Source: Clarkia xantiana subsp. parviflora (lineage: Eukaryota; Streptophyta; Magnoliopsida; Myrtales; Onagraceae). Taken from it: DNA of 64,000 bases. The DNA lies in contig JAPTYO010000009.1 of the NCBI GenBank assembly GCA_036873135.1, forward strand, positions 33,186,756 to 33,250,755, written 5' to 3'. The notes below the pieces were generated by a model. It was not told where the DNA came from. It saw only the letters and a program-made list of their open reading frames with translations, and did no database searches. Within the stretch, counting starts at the first letter, position 1, and the number at the start of each line of letters is the position of its first letter. Of this stretch, positions 22,156-34,699 are shown one piece after another. Position numbers and translations under genes: made by a program.

Positions 22156-23796
22156 CCACCCTTTCACGAGGGAGTTGGAAATGAACAGAGTACCAGACTC
22201 CTTGCATACAATACAGATAGCAAAGTACAATGGCAAGGGAGACCCTTTAGAGCACATTCAACAGCATGAAGCTTCTCTATTCTGGAGGACTACTGATGAC
22301 CGCTACAAGGCACTCTTATTTCCAAACACCCTATCAGGGGTGGCGTCACATTGGTTCTTTAGCCTACCTACTGAGAGCATCCACTCATGGGCGCAGCTAA
22401 AGGCGAAGTTTCTTCAGAGATATCTAGGAGAAAGGAAGCTACTCAAAGGAACAGGCTCCCTAGATGAAGTGAAGCAAGTAAATGATGAATCTTTGGCTGA
22501 TTACTACACTAGGTTCAACCATAACATAGCAGACATACAGGGCGACATCACCGAGGGTGAAATAATACGAGCCTTCATAAGAAACCTAGGCCGCTTCGGG
22601 TCCACATTGGCAGAAAAGATGGCCAAGAAACCGGCAAGCACCTTAGAGGACCTAGCAGGGAGAGTGAAAACTCATATAGACCTAGAGAGGCACAGGGTGA
22701 GTAAGAAAGCCAAGATTCAAGCAGCAAAGGAGGACAATACAAAGCAGAATAAGGGCAAGCCACCTCAGGCTCCTCAACCTATAAGGCAACAAGAGTGGCG
22801 TCCGCCTCAGCAAAGAAATCAGATGGGTGAGCCGTTGAAGGCTAGGGAAATAAATGTCATCAAGTTCATACCATTGAACACCACCCCAGCAGTGGTCCTG
22901 AGAGAGATGAGAAATCAGAAATTATGGTCGCCCCCCGGAAGATGGAGAGCGCCAATGGTAGGGACACACAAGGATAGATGGTGTGATAACCATGAGGCAT
23001 ATGGATATGATACGAACGAATGCTTTAGCTTGAAGCTAAGCATCAACAACATCATCCAAAGAGGGGAGCTAAAACAGTTTGTTGATCACGGTGGCAATAG
23101 CATACAGCTAGGGCCATCATACAAAGATAAAGGCAAAGACAAGGTAGATTATAATCCCCCACCTAACAAGAGGGGGACTATAAACATGATACATGGAGGA
23201 GTGGCATCAGGTGGCCCAACAGCTAATGCAAGGGAGGTTTATGCATCCAAGCTGAGCTCGGCACCAAAGTGGAGAAAGAGACCACGAGAAGGAGAGGAGA
23301 TGAAGATTGAGTTTTCGGAGAAGGACAAGAGTCATATTGTCTTCCCGCATGATGATGCTTTAGTCATCACGATGGACATTGATAACTTCGATGTAAAAAG
23401 AATACTGGTAGATTGGGGCAGTTCTGCAGACCTCCTAAGCCTAAGGGTCCTGGAAGAGATAGGAAAAACAAAGGCAGACATCAAACCAGTCAACTTCCCT
23501 CTGGTTGGCTTCTCAGGGGCAACAAGTTACCCCTAGGAATGATAACCCTGCCAGTGACCATGGGCCAAGGATGGACACAGCTGAGAGTGAATATCAACTT
23601 CATGGTGGTTGAAAGATTGGGAGCCTACAACGGGATCCTAGGAAGAACAACGATAAATCCATATGAAATTGTGTCATCTACCGTGCATCAGAAACTGAAG
23701 TATATCACCGAAAACGGAATTAGGGAAGTCTTGGGTGATCAACGCACTGCAAGGCAATGCTACGTCAACTCCATGAGACGTGGATCACACAAGTGA
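22156..23796 (+). pseudogene. gag (capsid, zinc knuckle) and protease segment of element A
   Basis: This continues the frame of 1,620-1,938. The capsid domain shows IAKYNGKGDPLEHIQQH, WFFSLPTESIHSW and GEIIRAFIRNL. A zinc knuckle WCDNHEAYGYDTNEC has Tyr for the second His. Then comes the gag-protease junction (INMIHGGVASGG) and a protease-like domain, in which the active-site motif reads DWGS instead of DGGS. A one-base loss near 23,533 shifts the frame; the continuing part (GILGRTTINP) ends at 23,796. Reverse transcriptase, which should follow at once, is absent. The altered active site and frameshift argue that the protease is dead. Confidence 0.82.
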
Positions 23797-23802
23797 GACA
23801 CA

Positions 23803-24579
23803 GTGGCTATGGTCATGACCGGGGCCATCCAAGACAAAGAGAAGATGATGAAAAGACTAGGGCAGGGAAAGATGAAAAAGGGAGTTGCACTCCGCCTGAG
23901 TAGGCAGTTCTTTCAAGGACTGGCTAAGAAGAAGCAGAGAGGTAAGGCTGTAAGGGTAGCAAGCATACCTTGGCAGCCAGAGAATGCTGAAGGAAAGAGA
24001 ACGAGGGAATCCATTGAAAAGGGTTTCCGATACATAGACGACATCAAGCAAATGCCAAAGAAGTCCATATCAAGCTACTTTAAGAGATTCTTCAACTATG
24101 GTGCAAGCATGGACATCACAAGAAGAGAGGCCGTAAGGGCATTCCTTAGAAACTTGCATCCAACCTCATTTGAAGCATATGGAGGGCTCTATGAAGTGGT
24201 CATGACAAACACAATGAGGGAGCTCAAAGAGAGGCTGGACATGGCGTTCGCAAAAGAGATAGGGCAATGGGAAGAAGTCCTTGAAGAAGGAAGAGAGACT
24301 GACACACTGGAAGGAGGTGTAAACTTCAAATTCACACCCCTTACAGTGAAGATAGAAGAAATTTTTCAGAAGTACCTCAAGGAAGAGCTACCCACATGCA
24401 AGGAGGAGGGCAAGGCCTTCCTAGGAAGAGATGCACAGGGTTGGTGTGAGTACCATGGGACCTGGGGGCATCAAACCAATGATTTCATGGTGTTGAAGAT
24501 AGAAGTGGAGGAGATGATTTACAAAGGAGGCCTAAAGGAGTACGTGGCAACAGACACACCCACCACCCCATATCCTTAG
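23803..24579 (+). pseudogene. Second gag-like segment (gag2) behind the protease
   Basis: The 258-residue frame resembles the second half of a plant Gag. KSISSYFKRFFNYGASMDIT and REAVRAFLRNLHP match DESLADYYTRF and GEIIRAFIRNL of the first gag. WCEYHGTWGHQTND aligns with the zinc-knuckle segment of the first gag, but the last Cys is Phe. It lies 6 bp beyond the protease frame, where reverse transcriptase would be expected. I infer a duplicated or captured gag from a related family, since it is clearly diverged from gag1. It might be a pseudogene, though this frame has no internal stop. Confidence 0.65.
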
Positions 24580-24840
24580 TTTAATATTCAGCACTTTGCA
24601 TGTTCAAGCATTTTAAGTTTTCCAAAAACAACTTTTGAGAAGGAGAACTCAAGAAGTTACTCCGACTCTACAACTATCTTTGATTTCCTCCAAAGGGTGT
24701 CTTGATCCATCCAAGGCACCCCAAGTGTACATAAAGCATGAATGCTCCTAATGAAGTAGAAGTCACTCAAAAGTATATTTCAAAGAATGTGGTGATATAA
24801 TCATTGTGTTATCCTTACACAGATATGACTTCAAGTCAAC
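24580..24840. other. Element A internal, no gene seen
   Basis: A short AT-rich stretch between gag2 and the 49-bp repeats. Nothing recognised. Confidence 0.5.
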
Positions 24841-25430
24841 AATACCCTCAACGCCCCCAAGAGCGTATCTTGAGAGTAGTTTTCATACTACGACCTTCGA
24901 CGCCCCCAAGAGCGTATCTTGAGAGTAGTTTTCATACTACGACCTTCGACGCCCCCAAGAGCGTATCTTGAGAGTGGTTTCCAAAAACTACGACCTTCGA
25001 CGCCCCCAAGAGCGTATCTTGATAGTAGTTTTCATACTACGACCTTCGACGCCCCCAAGACGTATCTTGAGAGTGGTTTCAAAAAACTACGAACTTCGAC
25101 GCCCCCAAGAGCGTATCTTGAGAGTGGTTTCTAAAAACTACGACCTTCGACGCCCCCAAGAGCGTATCTTGAGGTAGATTTCAAACTACTACATTCGACG
25201 CCCCCAAGAGCGTATCTTGAGGTAGATTTCAAACTACCAGATTCGACGCCCCCAAGAGCGTATCTTGAGGTAGATTTCAAACTACCAGATTCGACGCCCA
25301 CCAGGAGCGTATCTTTGGTCTAACTTGTGCCCTCCGGGAGCCTATCCTGTGAAACGTTAAGTGCCCTACGAGAGCCTGTCTCGTGAACAGATTCGACGCC
25401 CACCAAGAGCGTATCTTTGGTCTAACAGTA
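24841..25430. repeat. 49-bp tandem repeat of element A (about 12 units)
   Basis: The units are the reverse complement of the array at 7,975-8,585: TTCGACGCCCCCAAGAGCGT followed by ATCTTGAGAGTAG and a variable spacer. Outer variants at both ends correspond to those of element I, so the array as a whole is inherited, with changes in unit number and spacer order. Confidence 0.92.
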
Positions 25431-26027
25431 CCATATATACCATTTAAAGGGTATCAGAAGAGATCATTGCACCATACTAAGAAGGATTCCATGAGAAAAT
25501 AATTGCAAAGCAAAGTTGTATGAAGAACACAATGTTTTTCTTGATGAGATAGCAGGTATGATGATGAAGGAAAACACAAAAGAAATGCAAAGAAAAGGAA
25601 ACACCAGAAAAGGAAGGGTCCATAACCAAAGAACTACACACAAAGGCACAAGAAGTTATCATGAAAAGGGGTGATAAGCACCCTACCATGCATGACATAA
25701 AGTAAAGACAAGTGTATCAAACAAAGAGGGCAAACTAGGAGATATGGAGTTTCAAATTCTAAGGACAAGTGCAACCCATCAACGGGAAGAGTAGTAAGAA
25801 GACACCACGAGAAGGAACCCTTGATAAACTCAATGAAGAAAGATGAGTACAAGTTCAAGACTACCTCATAGGCACCTCAGCCGAGCAACATTAATGAGAA
25901 GCAAAGTAACAACACAACCAATAAAGACAAGCATAAAGAGGCTAGAAGGCAAGAGGGAGAAGTACGACCTAAATTAAGAGAAACCGCAAGCCACAAACTC
26001 GCAAAACCACCACAAGAGATAGGTGTA
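25431..26027. other. Element A internal, no gene seen
   Basis: The first 200 bp match element I (7,800-7,960, other strand). The remainder is purine-rich with no supported frame; it may be the 3' untranslated region of the minus-strand gene at 26,028. Confidence 0.45.
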
Positions 26028-27126
26028 CTACTTCCTCATCTTGGAAATATGCCTAACAGCAAAGTCAGACAAATCACCAAGCTGAGAAAATGGAAAGTCA
26101 GGAGCAATCATATATATACGCTTAAGAATCGCCTTTAAAGAAATACGCTTAGCCACAGAGCAGCGAACATCAATAGCAGCCTGATAAGAGGAGGAACCCT
26201 TATACTCAGAGATAGCACACCCTTTCTCCTCCATACGAAGCATTTCCTCAAGGGACGCCAATTCAGCAGTCCAAAGTACCTCATCGCGATAAGACTTCTG
26301 TCTTAAAGCTTCAATCTCTTCTTTAAGAAGGGAAATACGACTGTCCAAGTCTCGGCACTGCAAATTCGTGATACGACTACGCTCCAAACAACTAACAAGC
26401 TTAGAGCTAAGGGAGACACAAGTGTCCTCGCGCACCTTCTTCTCTTCAGAAAGATCAATAACAAGGGTGGACAAATTAACAATGTCGGCAATACCCTATG
26501 ACAAAAATAAAGGGTGAGACGGACAAAACATGAAAGAGAAATGTCCTAAAGGATAACAAGGTTGAGAAAAGTTACAGAAGCATAGCAAGAAAACACATCA
26601 TGAGCCAATTCATAAACTGCCTCCGACCCTTTAGAAGGGAGCACACGATCCGCAGGAGGAATAGCAGACTGCAAACACGAACTCCAACCTCAGGGGTTTG
26701 CAAAGAAGATTGATTGTCAAACGAGCCCCACTCCCGTAATAAGGCGCCCACTCAGACCCAACAATCCCATCAACAGGAGGACAAGATAGCTCCTTTCGAC
26801 TCAGAAGCGGAAGACGAAGTCTACCTACAACAAGATACAGAGTAAACACCAATATACACTAAAGAAACTCAGACATTCCGGGACTTACCAAACAAGGGAG
26901 AAACAAAAGATGGCTCCCGGACCCTCGATTGGGGGGCATCAATATAGAAAGAAGATGGTACCCTAACATCACCACCGCCCTTACCTCCAACTGGGGGACA
27001 CCTCCTCACACCACAAAAAACCGATCTTTTCGCAATCGAAGGTCCGGTCCCGGAGCTAACTACTCCCACCCGTACTGGCCTCTTACTCCTCATCAAACAC
27101 CGGGGAGATCTGCTGATCAAAAACAC
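26028..27126 (-). pseudogene. Opposite-strand gene remnant of element A
   Basis: Three exons on the minus strand parallel those of element P. Exon 27,126-26,890 is basic and Gly/Pro/Ser-rich and ends at a GTAAGT donor. Exon 26,824-26,576 contains LSCPPVDGIVGSEWAPYYGS, matching CPVGLDITGDTWAPFGNGG in P, but a frameshift and stops follow. An 80-nt intron (26,575-26,496) leads to exon 26,495-26,028 with IADIVNLSTLVIDL, the counterpart of FADMVNMSSFVMEL in P, then a coiled coil and a conserved FPFSQLGDLS tail. The first, globular part of the gene is not seen. Function unknown. Confidence 0.6.
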
Positions 27127-27229
27127 GCAAACTTAGCCCAAGAAAAGCAGAAAAGGGACCGTAGAGACAAGATGAAACTCGTTTTTTCCTAAAACGACGA
27201 ATACAAAGTCAAAAGGCAAGAATAGAAAG

Positions 27230-27461
27230 ATGATACGGGAAGACCCCACAGGCCAATAAGCAGAGGCAGGGGGGCAAGGGGAGATAGTTATAACCCTATT
27301 ATAGAGAGATCCCACTGGCCAATAAGCAGAGGCAGGGGGCAAGGGGAGAAAGTTATAACCCCATTATAGAGAGACCCCACGGGCCAACGAGTAGAGGCAG
27401 GGGATAAAGGGAAATAGTCATAACAACATTGTAAGAAGACCCCACGCGCTAGTAAGCAGAA
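27230..27461. repeat. About 65-bp tandem repeat, four units
   Basis: Units contain GGCCAATAAGCAGAGGCAGG and GAGATAGTTATAACCCTATT. The last unit was the landing site of the foldback element at 27,462: its TAAGCAGAA became the target duplication. Confidence 0.8.
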
Positions 27462-28354
27462 GGGTTAAGAACCTATGAAAGGTCTGAACTATCACCCATG
27501 TTAACGGGAGAGGTCTGAAATTTAAAAAGTTAATAACAGAGGTCTGAAATTTCAATTTTGTTGATTTGAGATTTTCTGTCCATTTTTAGGGTTAAATTTA
27601 ACAGAATTGTGTGAAGTGACATTTTTGCCCCTTTAATATTTTGTTTTATTTAATATCTTATTTAAGGAAATGTGAAATGACAATTTTACCCCTAAAGTCA
27701 AATTAAAACCACCCAACTCCGGCCACCGCCACCTGACTCCAGCCACCACCACCCGACTCCGGCCGCCACCACCCGACTCCGGCGACCACCACCTCGACTC
27801 CGATGACCACCACCTCGGCTCCGGCGACCCGACTCCGGCGACCCGACTCCGGCGACCCGACTCCGGCCACCACCTCAGAAAAAAGCTCCGATCGGAGCCA
27901 AAAAGCTCCGATCGGGGCCAAAAAGCTCCGATCGGGGCCAAAAAGCTCCGATCGGAGCCAAAAAAGCTCCGATCGGAGTCCAATCGGGGCCGGTGGCTCC
28001 GATCGAAGCTCAATCGGGGCCGGTGGCTCCGATCGGAGCCCAATCGGGGCCGGTGGCTCCGATTTTGGCCCAATCGGAGCCTTGGTGGTGGTCGCCGGAG
28101 TACGGTGGTGGTCGCCGGAGTACGATTGGTGGTCGCCGGAGTACCGTGGTGGCTTCAAGGGCATTTTTGTCTTTTAACTCCAAGCATGTGAGGGGCACAC
28201 TTGATAGAAGGGGCACACTTTAACGGAAAAAACTAACGGAGACTGCTGTTATCAACAAAATAGAAATTTCCGACCTCCGTTATTAACTTTTTAAATTTCA
28301 GACCTCTCCCATTAACATGAGTGATAGTTCAGACCTTTCATAGGTTCTTAACCC
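27462..28354. mobile_element. Mutator-like foldback element 1
   Basis: Inverted ends start GGGTTAAGAACCTATGAAAG and remain paired for more than 100 bp (27,462-27,580 with 28,245-28,354). The 9-bp duplication TAAGCAGAA flanks it (27,453-27,461 and 28,355-28,363). The length of the duplication and the long inverted ends fit Mutator-like elements. No transposase is encoded. The middle holds GC-rich short repeats: GACTCCGGCGACC-type units, then 20-bp units with AGCTCCGATCGGGGCC, then 30-bp units with GGTGGCTCCGATCGGAGC, then GGTGGTCGCCGGAGTAC. They may derive from a captured proline- or glycine-rich gene segment, but I cannot name one. Confidence 0.88.
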
Positions 28355-28363
28355 TAAGCAGAA

Positions 28364-29169
28364 ATACGGGGGCAAGAGGATGAACCAAACAGGACCATAT
28401 CACCATGAAGACCCACAAATCAAGAAACGAGACAAGTAAAGAAACAATCAAGGGGGAAGCAGGATTACGTCCCCCAAAAGCAACGCTTACACAAAGGAAA
28501 AGGCACGTACCTCAATGCGACACGCGTCCCGAGAAGTGAATCCGACCAAGAATCCTACCGCCAAAAAGAAAAAAGAGAAAAGGACAACGAGAATGAGGTA
28601 ATTACTTACCCTTTTTATAGTAAAGGGGAATAGGGTTTTTTTCCAAAGCCGCTAAATCGACACCGTTGATTTCTGGAAAGGAAAAATTTAAGGGTCAGAT
28701 TTAAAAATTGATACCCCTAGTTCCCATTAACCACAGTTAAACTCACACCCACCATAGTTAGTATCCTATAGGCATGTTTTTTAATATCCTATACTTAGAA
28801 AAAATCTTGGACCAAAATCGAGATTTATCCCACATAGGCTTACCCCGCCATGAAATTGAAGCATGGACTCGCTTAGCCATATTCTTGTTGCATCCCCACA
28901 CGTACGTATATTTTCCGAGTATACGCCCGTGACAGTTCTGGATTTATTATTTCCATCTCAGACGGACACGTGCTTGGGCACGTGTCCGTGCAACTCTGAC
29001 ATTTGCAATTCCTCTATCTTATAAGACAGGGGGCAGAGTCAGAGACACACACCCACGGGTAAGTAAGGATTCCGACAAAAGGTAAAATCCCGGCTTCAAA
29101 TTGCGCGTGTCATACCATCCTAAAATAGAGTCAATCAAGGGTCAGGCCATTGGTTGACTCGGGGGCATG
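28364..29169 (+). other. 3' untranslated region and polypurine tract before the internal LTR
   Basis: From about 28,750 this stretch matches 35,490-35,912 and, on the other strand, 4,627-5,050. It shares the ACACGTGC inverted pair near 28,970 and ends in GACTCGGGGGCATG, a polypurine tract directly before the LTR at 29,170. No gene is seen. Confidence 0.7.
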
Positions 29170-29854
29170 TGATGGATATACGCCCAATTTGAACCCGTTG
29201 ACTTCCAAATCGTTTTATTTCGATCACCCCGTTAATGATTATAAATTGAAACTTTGACCCAAACACCCGCCGAAACAACAACGGTCCGGACGAGGCAAAA
29301 ATACTCGTCCGGACCGCGACGAACTCACCTAGGTGAGGTCGGGTGGCCACACCCAAACCCTACCCTTGGGGGTCGGATTCCCCCCCCCCCCCCCAAGGGC
29401 CCCGGCACCGTTCCCGACTCCCGTACTCGGTTTATTTCCGCCAACCCCTCCGTGCTTTAAGGTTTTAATTATGTGATCAAGGGCTAGTTAATTGTGTTTA
29501 AAGGTTAACGATGTCATTAAGCCACCTTAATGACAGCGTTGCCTATAAATACAACATTTTCACTATTCATTTGATCATCTTGGCTAATTGTGCAATTTAG
29601 CTCTGACATCTCTCTAGCTTTATCTCTCTAGAAAGAAACGTACTGACTTAAGCATCGGAGAGGGTACATCAAGCACCACCCCCCCTCCGTGCTTGATATT
29701 GCCCCTCTTGCAGGGCACGTGGAGAAGAGAAGGAGAAGGGCAGAAGGATACGGATCAGAACGACCGAACTCAGGAAGCACAGGATCCGCTAGTTCACCAG
29801 TGAGGAGTAGGATTTAGGCCGGCGACCCGTTGACCTGAAACCTATAACCTAACA
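29170..29854 (+). repeat. Internal (third) LTR within element A
   Basis: A full LTR (TGATGG to CTAACA) preceded by a polypurine tract, so it is the 3' LTR of a second element rather than a solo LTR. Its sequence, for example the end TGACCTGAAACCTATAACC, follows the element I subfamily and not the outer LTRs of A. It is followed by GCATACATGAAGG, an internal sequence that element I has in the middle of its interior (about 11,210), not by a primer-binding site. The CCTAGG palindromes are reduced to one unit. Confidence 0.85.
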
Positions 29855-32722
29855 GCATACATGAAGGATACACCTCCACCTAGTCCGCCTTGCAAGGATG
29901 CGACCTTATATTCCTCAAGTGGAAGGAATACACACAGACTAATGGAGGAAGACAGTTACATTACCAAGGAAGCAGGGGGTATCAACACCCCCACACCCAT
30001 ATCCTTCCCATATCCCCTTATTTAATTTAACTGCATAACAAGTCAACTCCCTAGAAGGGGTAGATTTTGATACTTGATATCAACATGTTTTCCAAGAATG
30101 ACCATACCGGACGCCTTCGGGCTCCGTGGTATATATATACACAGTTGGACTACTAGAAGAGTCCATAAAATGCCACCGCCAACCAAGAGATGCACAAGAA
30201 ACAGATTTCTCAATCTCAAAGGGCACCTATAAGGTCAAGATTCTGAGAAAGATCACAAGATGGAAGGCTCACTTACAAAAATAAGTTGAGCACTCTCAAC
30301 ATCCTATAGAGGAACTACCATGAAGGTCACAAAGGATTACCCCTACTATAACCTTCCACTAAGCATCCTAGGGCCAAGTCCGTCGAAGGACCCCATTTGG
30401 CATCGATATGCAAGGGGGGCACCAGTCACAACATACCCTCCCCACAAACGCCCATTAGCATAAGAGGGGGTAGCCGCGAAACACATCCCTCCAAAAAATG
30501 GAGGAAACAATATCACATAGACAACGCCCACCTTCAAAGGCAAACGCCTCCAATGGATCTATATTATTTCACAAAATAGCCAAAAGTCGCGACTACACCT
30601 AGTAAGCTCATCGCAGGTAATGAAATACACTTTCATCAAAAAACTCTCAAGGGCACCAAGCCTAGCAAAGGAAGAATGGCGACACCATCATCAAGCTTTT
30701 AAAAAGGGATATGGAAAACATAGTACTTCCACACAATGATATATTAGTCATAGGAGAGGGAATCGCTAGCTTTGACATAAAGAGAACCATAATGCATGAA
30801 GGGAGTCCATCAGACATCTCCCATGACCAACTATTGATGATACTAGGGAAGAGTCAGGCATACCTAATACCAAAGGACCCCCTACTAGTAAAGGTGGTCA
30901 GAACATCAACACACCCATTAGGGACACGGCACTGCAAATGAGCTGGAACAAGGATGGAAGACATATCCTTACAAGTATCCTTATAAGTATCCTTGCAGTC
31001 ATCCTTGCAAAAATAGACTCCATAGATAGAGAGGTTATCTAATAGATGACTATATCTCTACTCTCAAAATATGATCCTAACCCGGAGATCCTTGGACTCC
31101 GTATTATATATGCAATGAATAACATGTTTATCAAAGATAGGTATTTGAAGACTCAAGATAACGCCCTCAAGATCAGGCGCATACCTCTACCAGGGGCGAC
31201 ACATTTGAGTGTTCATAGACACTCCTTCGTCATCTCACAAGAAAGGAAGGCAACCAAGGATACAAGTCCTAACAGAACAAACATCGGTAGAAAATCCTGT
31301 CATTGAAGAAATGCACCAAGAGAGAAACTCTAAAGATGCAAGATTAGCAAAAGAGATAGTGCAACAACTAGAATATGATAAAGGAGATACATCTCCTATC
31401 AAGAGCCTTAGGGCATGATAATAGTTCTACAAGATCAACCAAAGAAGAGCTCAAAAGCTTGGGGAGTAAGGTTTCAAGATCGACCCTCACACTAGACGCA
31501 CATCCTGATCAAGCACCTTGTCTGCGAATGATAAGACATTTGACTCTGGCATCCCATCAAGAGGAGAACCTCGATAAATGGGGCACTAGAAAAATATCCC
31601 GCCTTTAAGGCCATACGCCGAACACATGATGAATGAAGGTTATGACAAAATGCAAAAGGAGGGACTTGTCAGCTCAACACACCTCAAACACGTATACGTA
31701 TGCAATACAAATGCAGCCTCTAATGAAGCTATCCAAAAAGGAATAGCCAATACGGGGGCAAACCCATGGAAAATCATGGAGCATCACCTGCAAACCTAAA
31801 GGAAAACATCCTTTTTAGGTTCAAGTCCTAATTCAAAGGAAGTCTATGATCAAGATTCGAGGTGGGAGGAGCATGGCCAATGTGACACTCCATAAAGGCA
31901 TTGAAAAATACTCAATGTAAAGGAAAATGCAAAGCACACTAAGTACCACAACACTTCAAGTAGATTGTCACAGCCCGGTCAGACCCCCCCCCCCCCATGC
32001 CCGAGCAAGGAGCATGGATCAGATTGACTAGTCTGAAACACACCTTCGAGATTAACAACTCAAGACACCATGCTATGAGAAAGCTATTCAACCTAAATAC
32101 AATCCCTTCCAAGATACGTTACTCCTACTCTATCATCACCGCAAAAGTGTTTTTTCTAAAAAACACAAGGAGGGGGGGGGGGGAAGAATTTACAAGCACC
32201 CCTAGGATACAAACACTGCCACATCCTAGTTATCAAGAGAATGAAAATCACCCCCACCCACCCAAAGCAAAAGCTCTCCACCCAACCTCTAAAGATACAT
32301 CCGACAAAGGCATTATCCAAACCATGCCTATGACTGAAACAAGCAAGCATGAGAAAGAGTAAACCCTACAAGGGACACTCATCGCATTCAAACAAGCAGA
32401 CAAGGGAGCCCCGAGCATAAGGGGTACCCAACCAAGAAAATGAACGAGGGGCCTTCAACGGCCAAATATGAAAGGCGGTAGGACCACCAAGCAACTTGGG
32501 GGGCACCAAACGAATAAGTGCTTGGTAGTCCACCTATGTATAAAAGAAGAGATTAGAGGCAGAAGATAACAAGAACATGCAATACCACTTCTCCTATAAG
32601 AAGTCATATAAGAGGGAAAACAACCTCAACTCCCTGTACGAACATGCCCTAAGTCGGCAACACACAAACACTCGACCCATCAAGGGAAGGAAAAGTAAAG
32701 AGATATATACAAAGATAGGATA
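29855..32722 (+). other. Distal interior of element A with protease remnant
   Basis: The stretch is collinear with element I (11,215 down to about 8,800). At 30,430-30,935 the translated sequence resembles the gag-protease junction: a GGSRETHPSKKWRK segment, then HNDILVIGEGIASFDIKRT and MHEGSPSDI where the active site DGGS should be. It is heavily decayed. Three overlapping frames of 86, 69 and 77 codons at 31,046-31,608 have counterparts in I at 9,775-10,337; unrecognised. A C-tract (31,986-31,996) and a G-tract (32,171-32,180) occur. Confidence 0.55.
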
Positions 32723-33339
32723 CTAAAGCAACCAACCAGATGCCATTGGGAAGTCCTCATGATACTGACCCTCTAAAGATGAACCACTGATAGAGCTCGA
32801 GGAAGAAGAAGAAGAGCCTGAACTAACAATATCAACAGGGTTACCATCCTCCTGCAAAGGTGATCTCCCACACTTAAGAAAAGCGTGGTAACATGCAATA
32901 TCATAGAAGGAAAAGTCAAGTAAAGACTCGAAAAGCGTATAAAAAACGCACCCTACATGAGAAGGGACACAAGGTAAAGTCAAGAGAAGTATCTCAAAGG
33001 AACCCATCACCACCAAGAAGGATAGCAAAGCCATGAAATCCAAAGTTCAAGGCTCTCAAAATAAACTCGACCTATCAAGAATAGGAATTGCCTTACAAGT
33101 CGCACAAAGCAACCTCCGACAAAAGTTATTGTCTTGCATGTCGCCCTCACGTGACCTATGCTCGTATCAGACTTGAACATCGTCAAGCACAACTCATGAA
33201 GGATACATCTAAAAAGCATGAAGGATACAACATCTGGCAAGACGAGACATCGGGACCTAACCCAACAAACATAGCCTAAACAAAAGGCAACTATAGCAAT
33301 GAAGGCTCTCCAATGAGAAAGGAATACTAAAGCACAACT
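32723..33339 (-). other. Element A internal, possible exon of the opposite-strand gene
   Basis: A minus-strand frame at 32,723-33,043 ends in a serine-run segment (SSGSSSSSSSSISGSSLEGQ). It could be an exon of the opposite-strand gene, but its first half looks untranslated. The rest holds nothing I can support. Confidence 0.3.
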
Positions 33340-33560
33340 CCATACATTGTGATGTGGCTATCATGTCCACATAACACGAGATGGCTATCATGTCCACATA
33401 CCCTGAAGTGGCTATCATGTCCACATACCTTGAAGTGGCTATCATGTCCACATACCCTGAAGTGGCTATCATGTCCACATACCTTGAAGTAGCTATCATG
33501 TCCACACACTGCGAAGTGGCTATCATGTCCACACACCAAGAGGTGGTTATCATATCCACA
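33340..33560. repeat. 27-bp tandem repeat of element A (about 8 units)
   Basis: The units are the reverse complement of those at 6,995-7,330 (TGGCTATCATGTCCACATAC). Fewer units are present than in element I. Confidence 0.9.
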
Positions 33561-34039
33561 CAAAACAAAAAGACCATCAAGTCCACCACAAACCTAAAGA
33601 GCCAACACCTAACCTCAAAAGGAGATTCAAGAAAAAGGGAAAAACAACACCCTTCATACGCTCATCAAAGGTATGCACCTATATTTCAACCCCCTGGATG
33701 ATACTAGGTAGGAGACGTCCTCATTATGAAGACAACCTCCATATCTCATGAAATCAACCATAAAGCAAAGAATCATGACAAGCGGCATATAACAAAACGA
33801 TCCCCACAACGATCACAACTACGATACTAGTAGAGGCTAACTCAAGAGCAGTCTCCACCAAACTCCCAAGCAAGAATTTGCTATCTTAATCAGAGCCATG
33901 GCAAGAGAAAGGAACCTCAGTGAAAGGCGATGATCACACCCATCACCAAAACAAAAATCTTCAACGCAAGGGTTAGTAACATAACCCATAGGAAAGCCAA
34001 AGACACCTTCAAAAGTCGTCAAATCTACATGAAGATGAA

Positions 34040-34535
34040 ATAAACATGAGACTCGGCCCCTCGGCTGGGGGCGGAGGATAGAGAAGAGACATCAAGACCT
34101 ATGATCACCCCATCGCCATCCACAGGTTGTTTCCCTTTGTCAAGCAAAGAGGGCGCCTCTTCAACCACTACCTCCTTATCATGAGAGGGAGTCAGCAAGG
34201 GGGCACTTGAAGGAGAGCCTCTCGCGGTTTCCTTCTCCGTGGCAGCCGAGGGCCCGACCTCAGAGTCAGGTTTTCCGCGCCTTGGATTTAGATTGACTTG
34301 AACTCTCGCCCACCGCAAGAACCCATTCGGTAACCAGGGGCGAACGCTCTAACAACAAGAAGGAAGCAACATGAGAACAATCATAAGTATATCACAAAGA
34401 AAAGAGAATGGAAAAAGAACATGCCGGAAGCCTCTGCAGCTTTCCCTAACTTAGAAGATTTCTTGGCCTGATGAGCAGAACTAGAGGGTTCTTCCCTCTC
34501 ATTCGATTCAACGGTACGTTCGGAACGCTCCGCCT
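34040..34535 (-). pseudogene. Opposite-strand gene remnant, distal part of element A
   Basis: Two minus-strand exons match those of element I at 6,020-6,492. The upstream one (about 34,535-34,425) holds SSAHQAKKSSKLGKAAEASG; the downstream one holds SEVGPSAATEKETARGSPSS and ends in SSLSSAPSRGAES. The donor after the first exon has changed from GGTATG to GGCATG, so splicing there is probably lost. Confidence 0.5.
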
Positions 34536-34699
34536 ACACCTTATAAGTTTCTCCATGAAACCAACCTACAAGGTGTCATACGAGTCCCCGCCTCATAAGA
34601 GTCCACCTCGGACACCCAAGACACAGTATAGTCAGATTTGGTCTGACTGCCTTGGAAAACGATCTTCGAGGTCTCCCTGTCCGAAGAAGAAAGCTTCCA

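Noticed and set aside
27633..28223. Overlapping Pro/Ser/Gly-rich frames in foldback element 1
   Set aside because: They follow the short GC-rich repeats and occur on both strands; no recognisable protein.
29170..29854. Solo LTR inserted in element A
   Set aside because: A polypurine tract and 3' untranslated sequence of an LTR element lie directly before it, and no target duplication flanks it.
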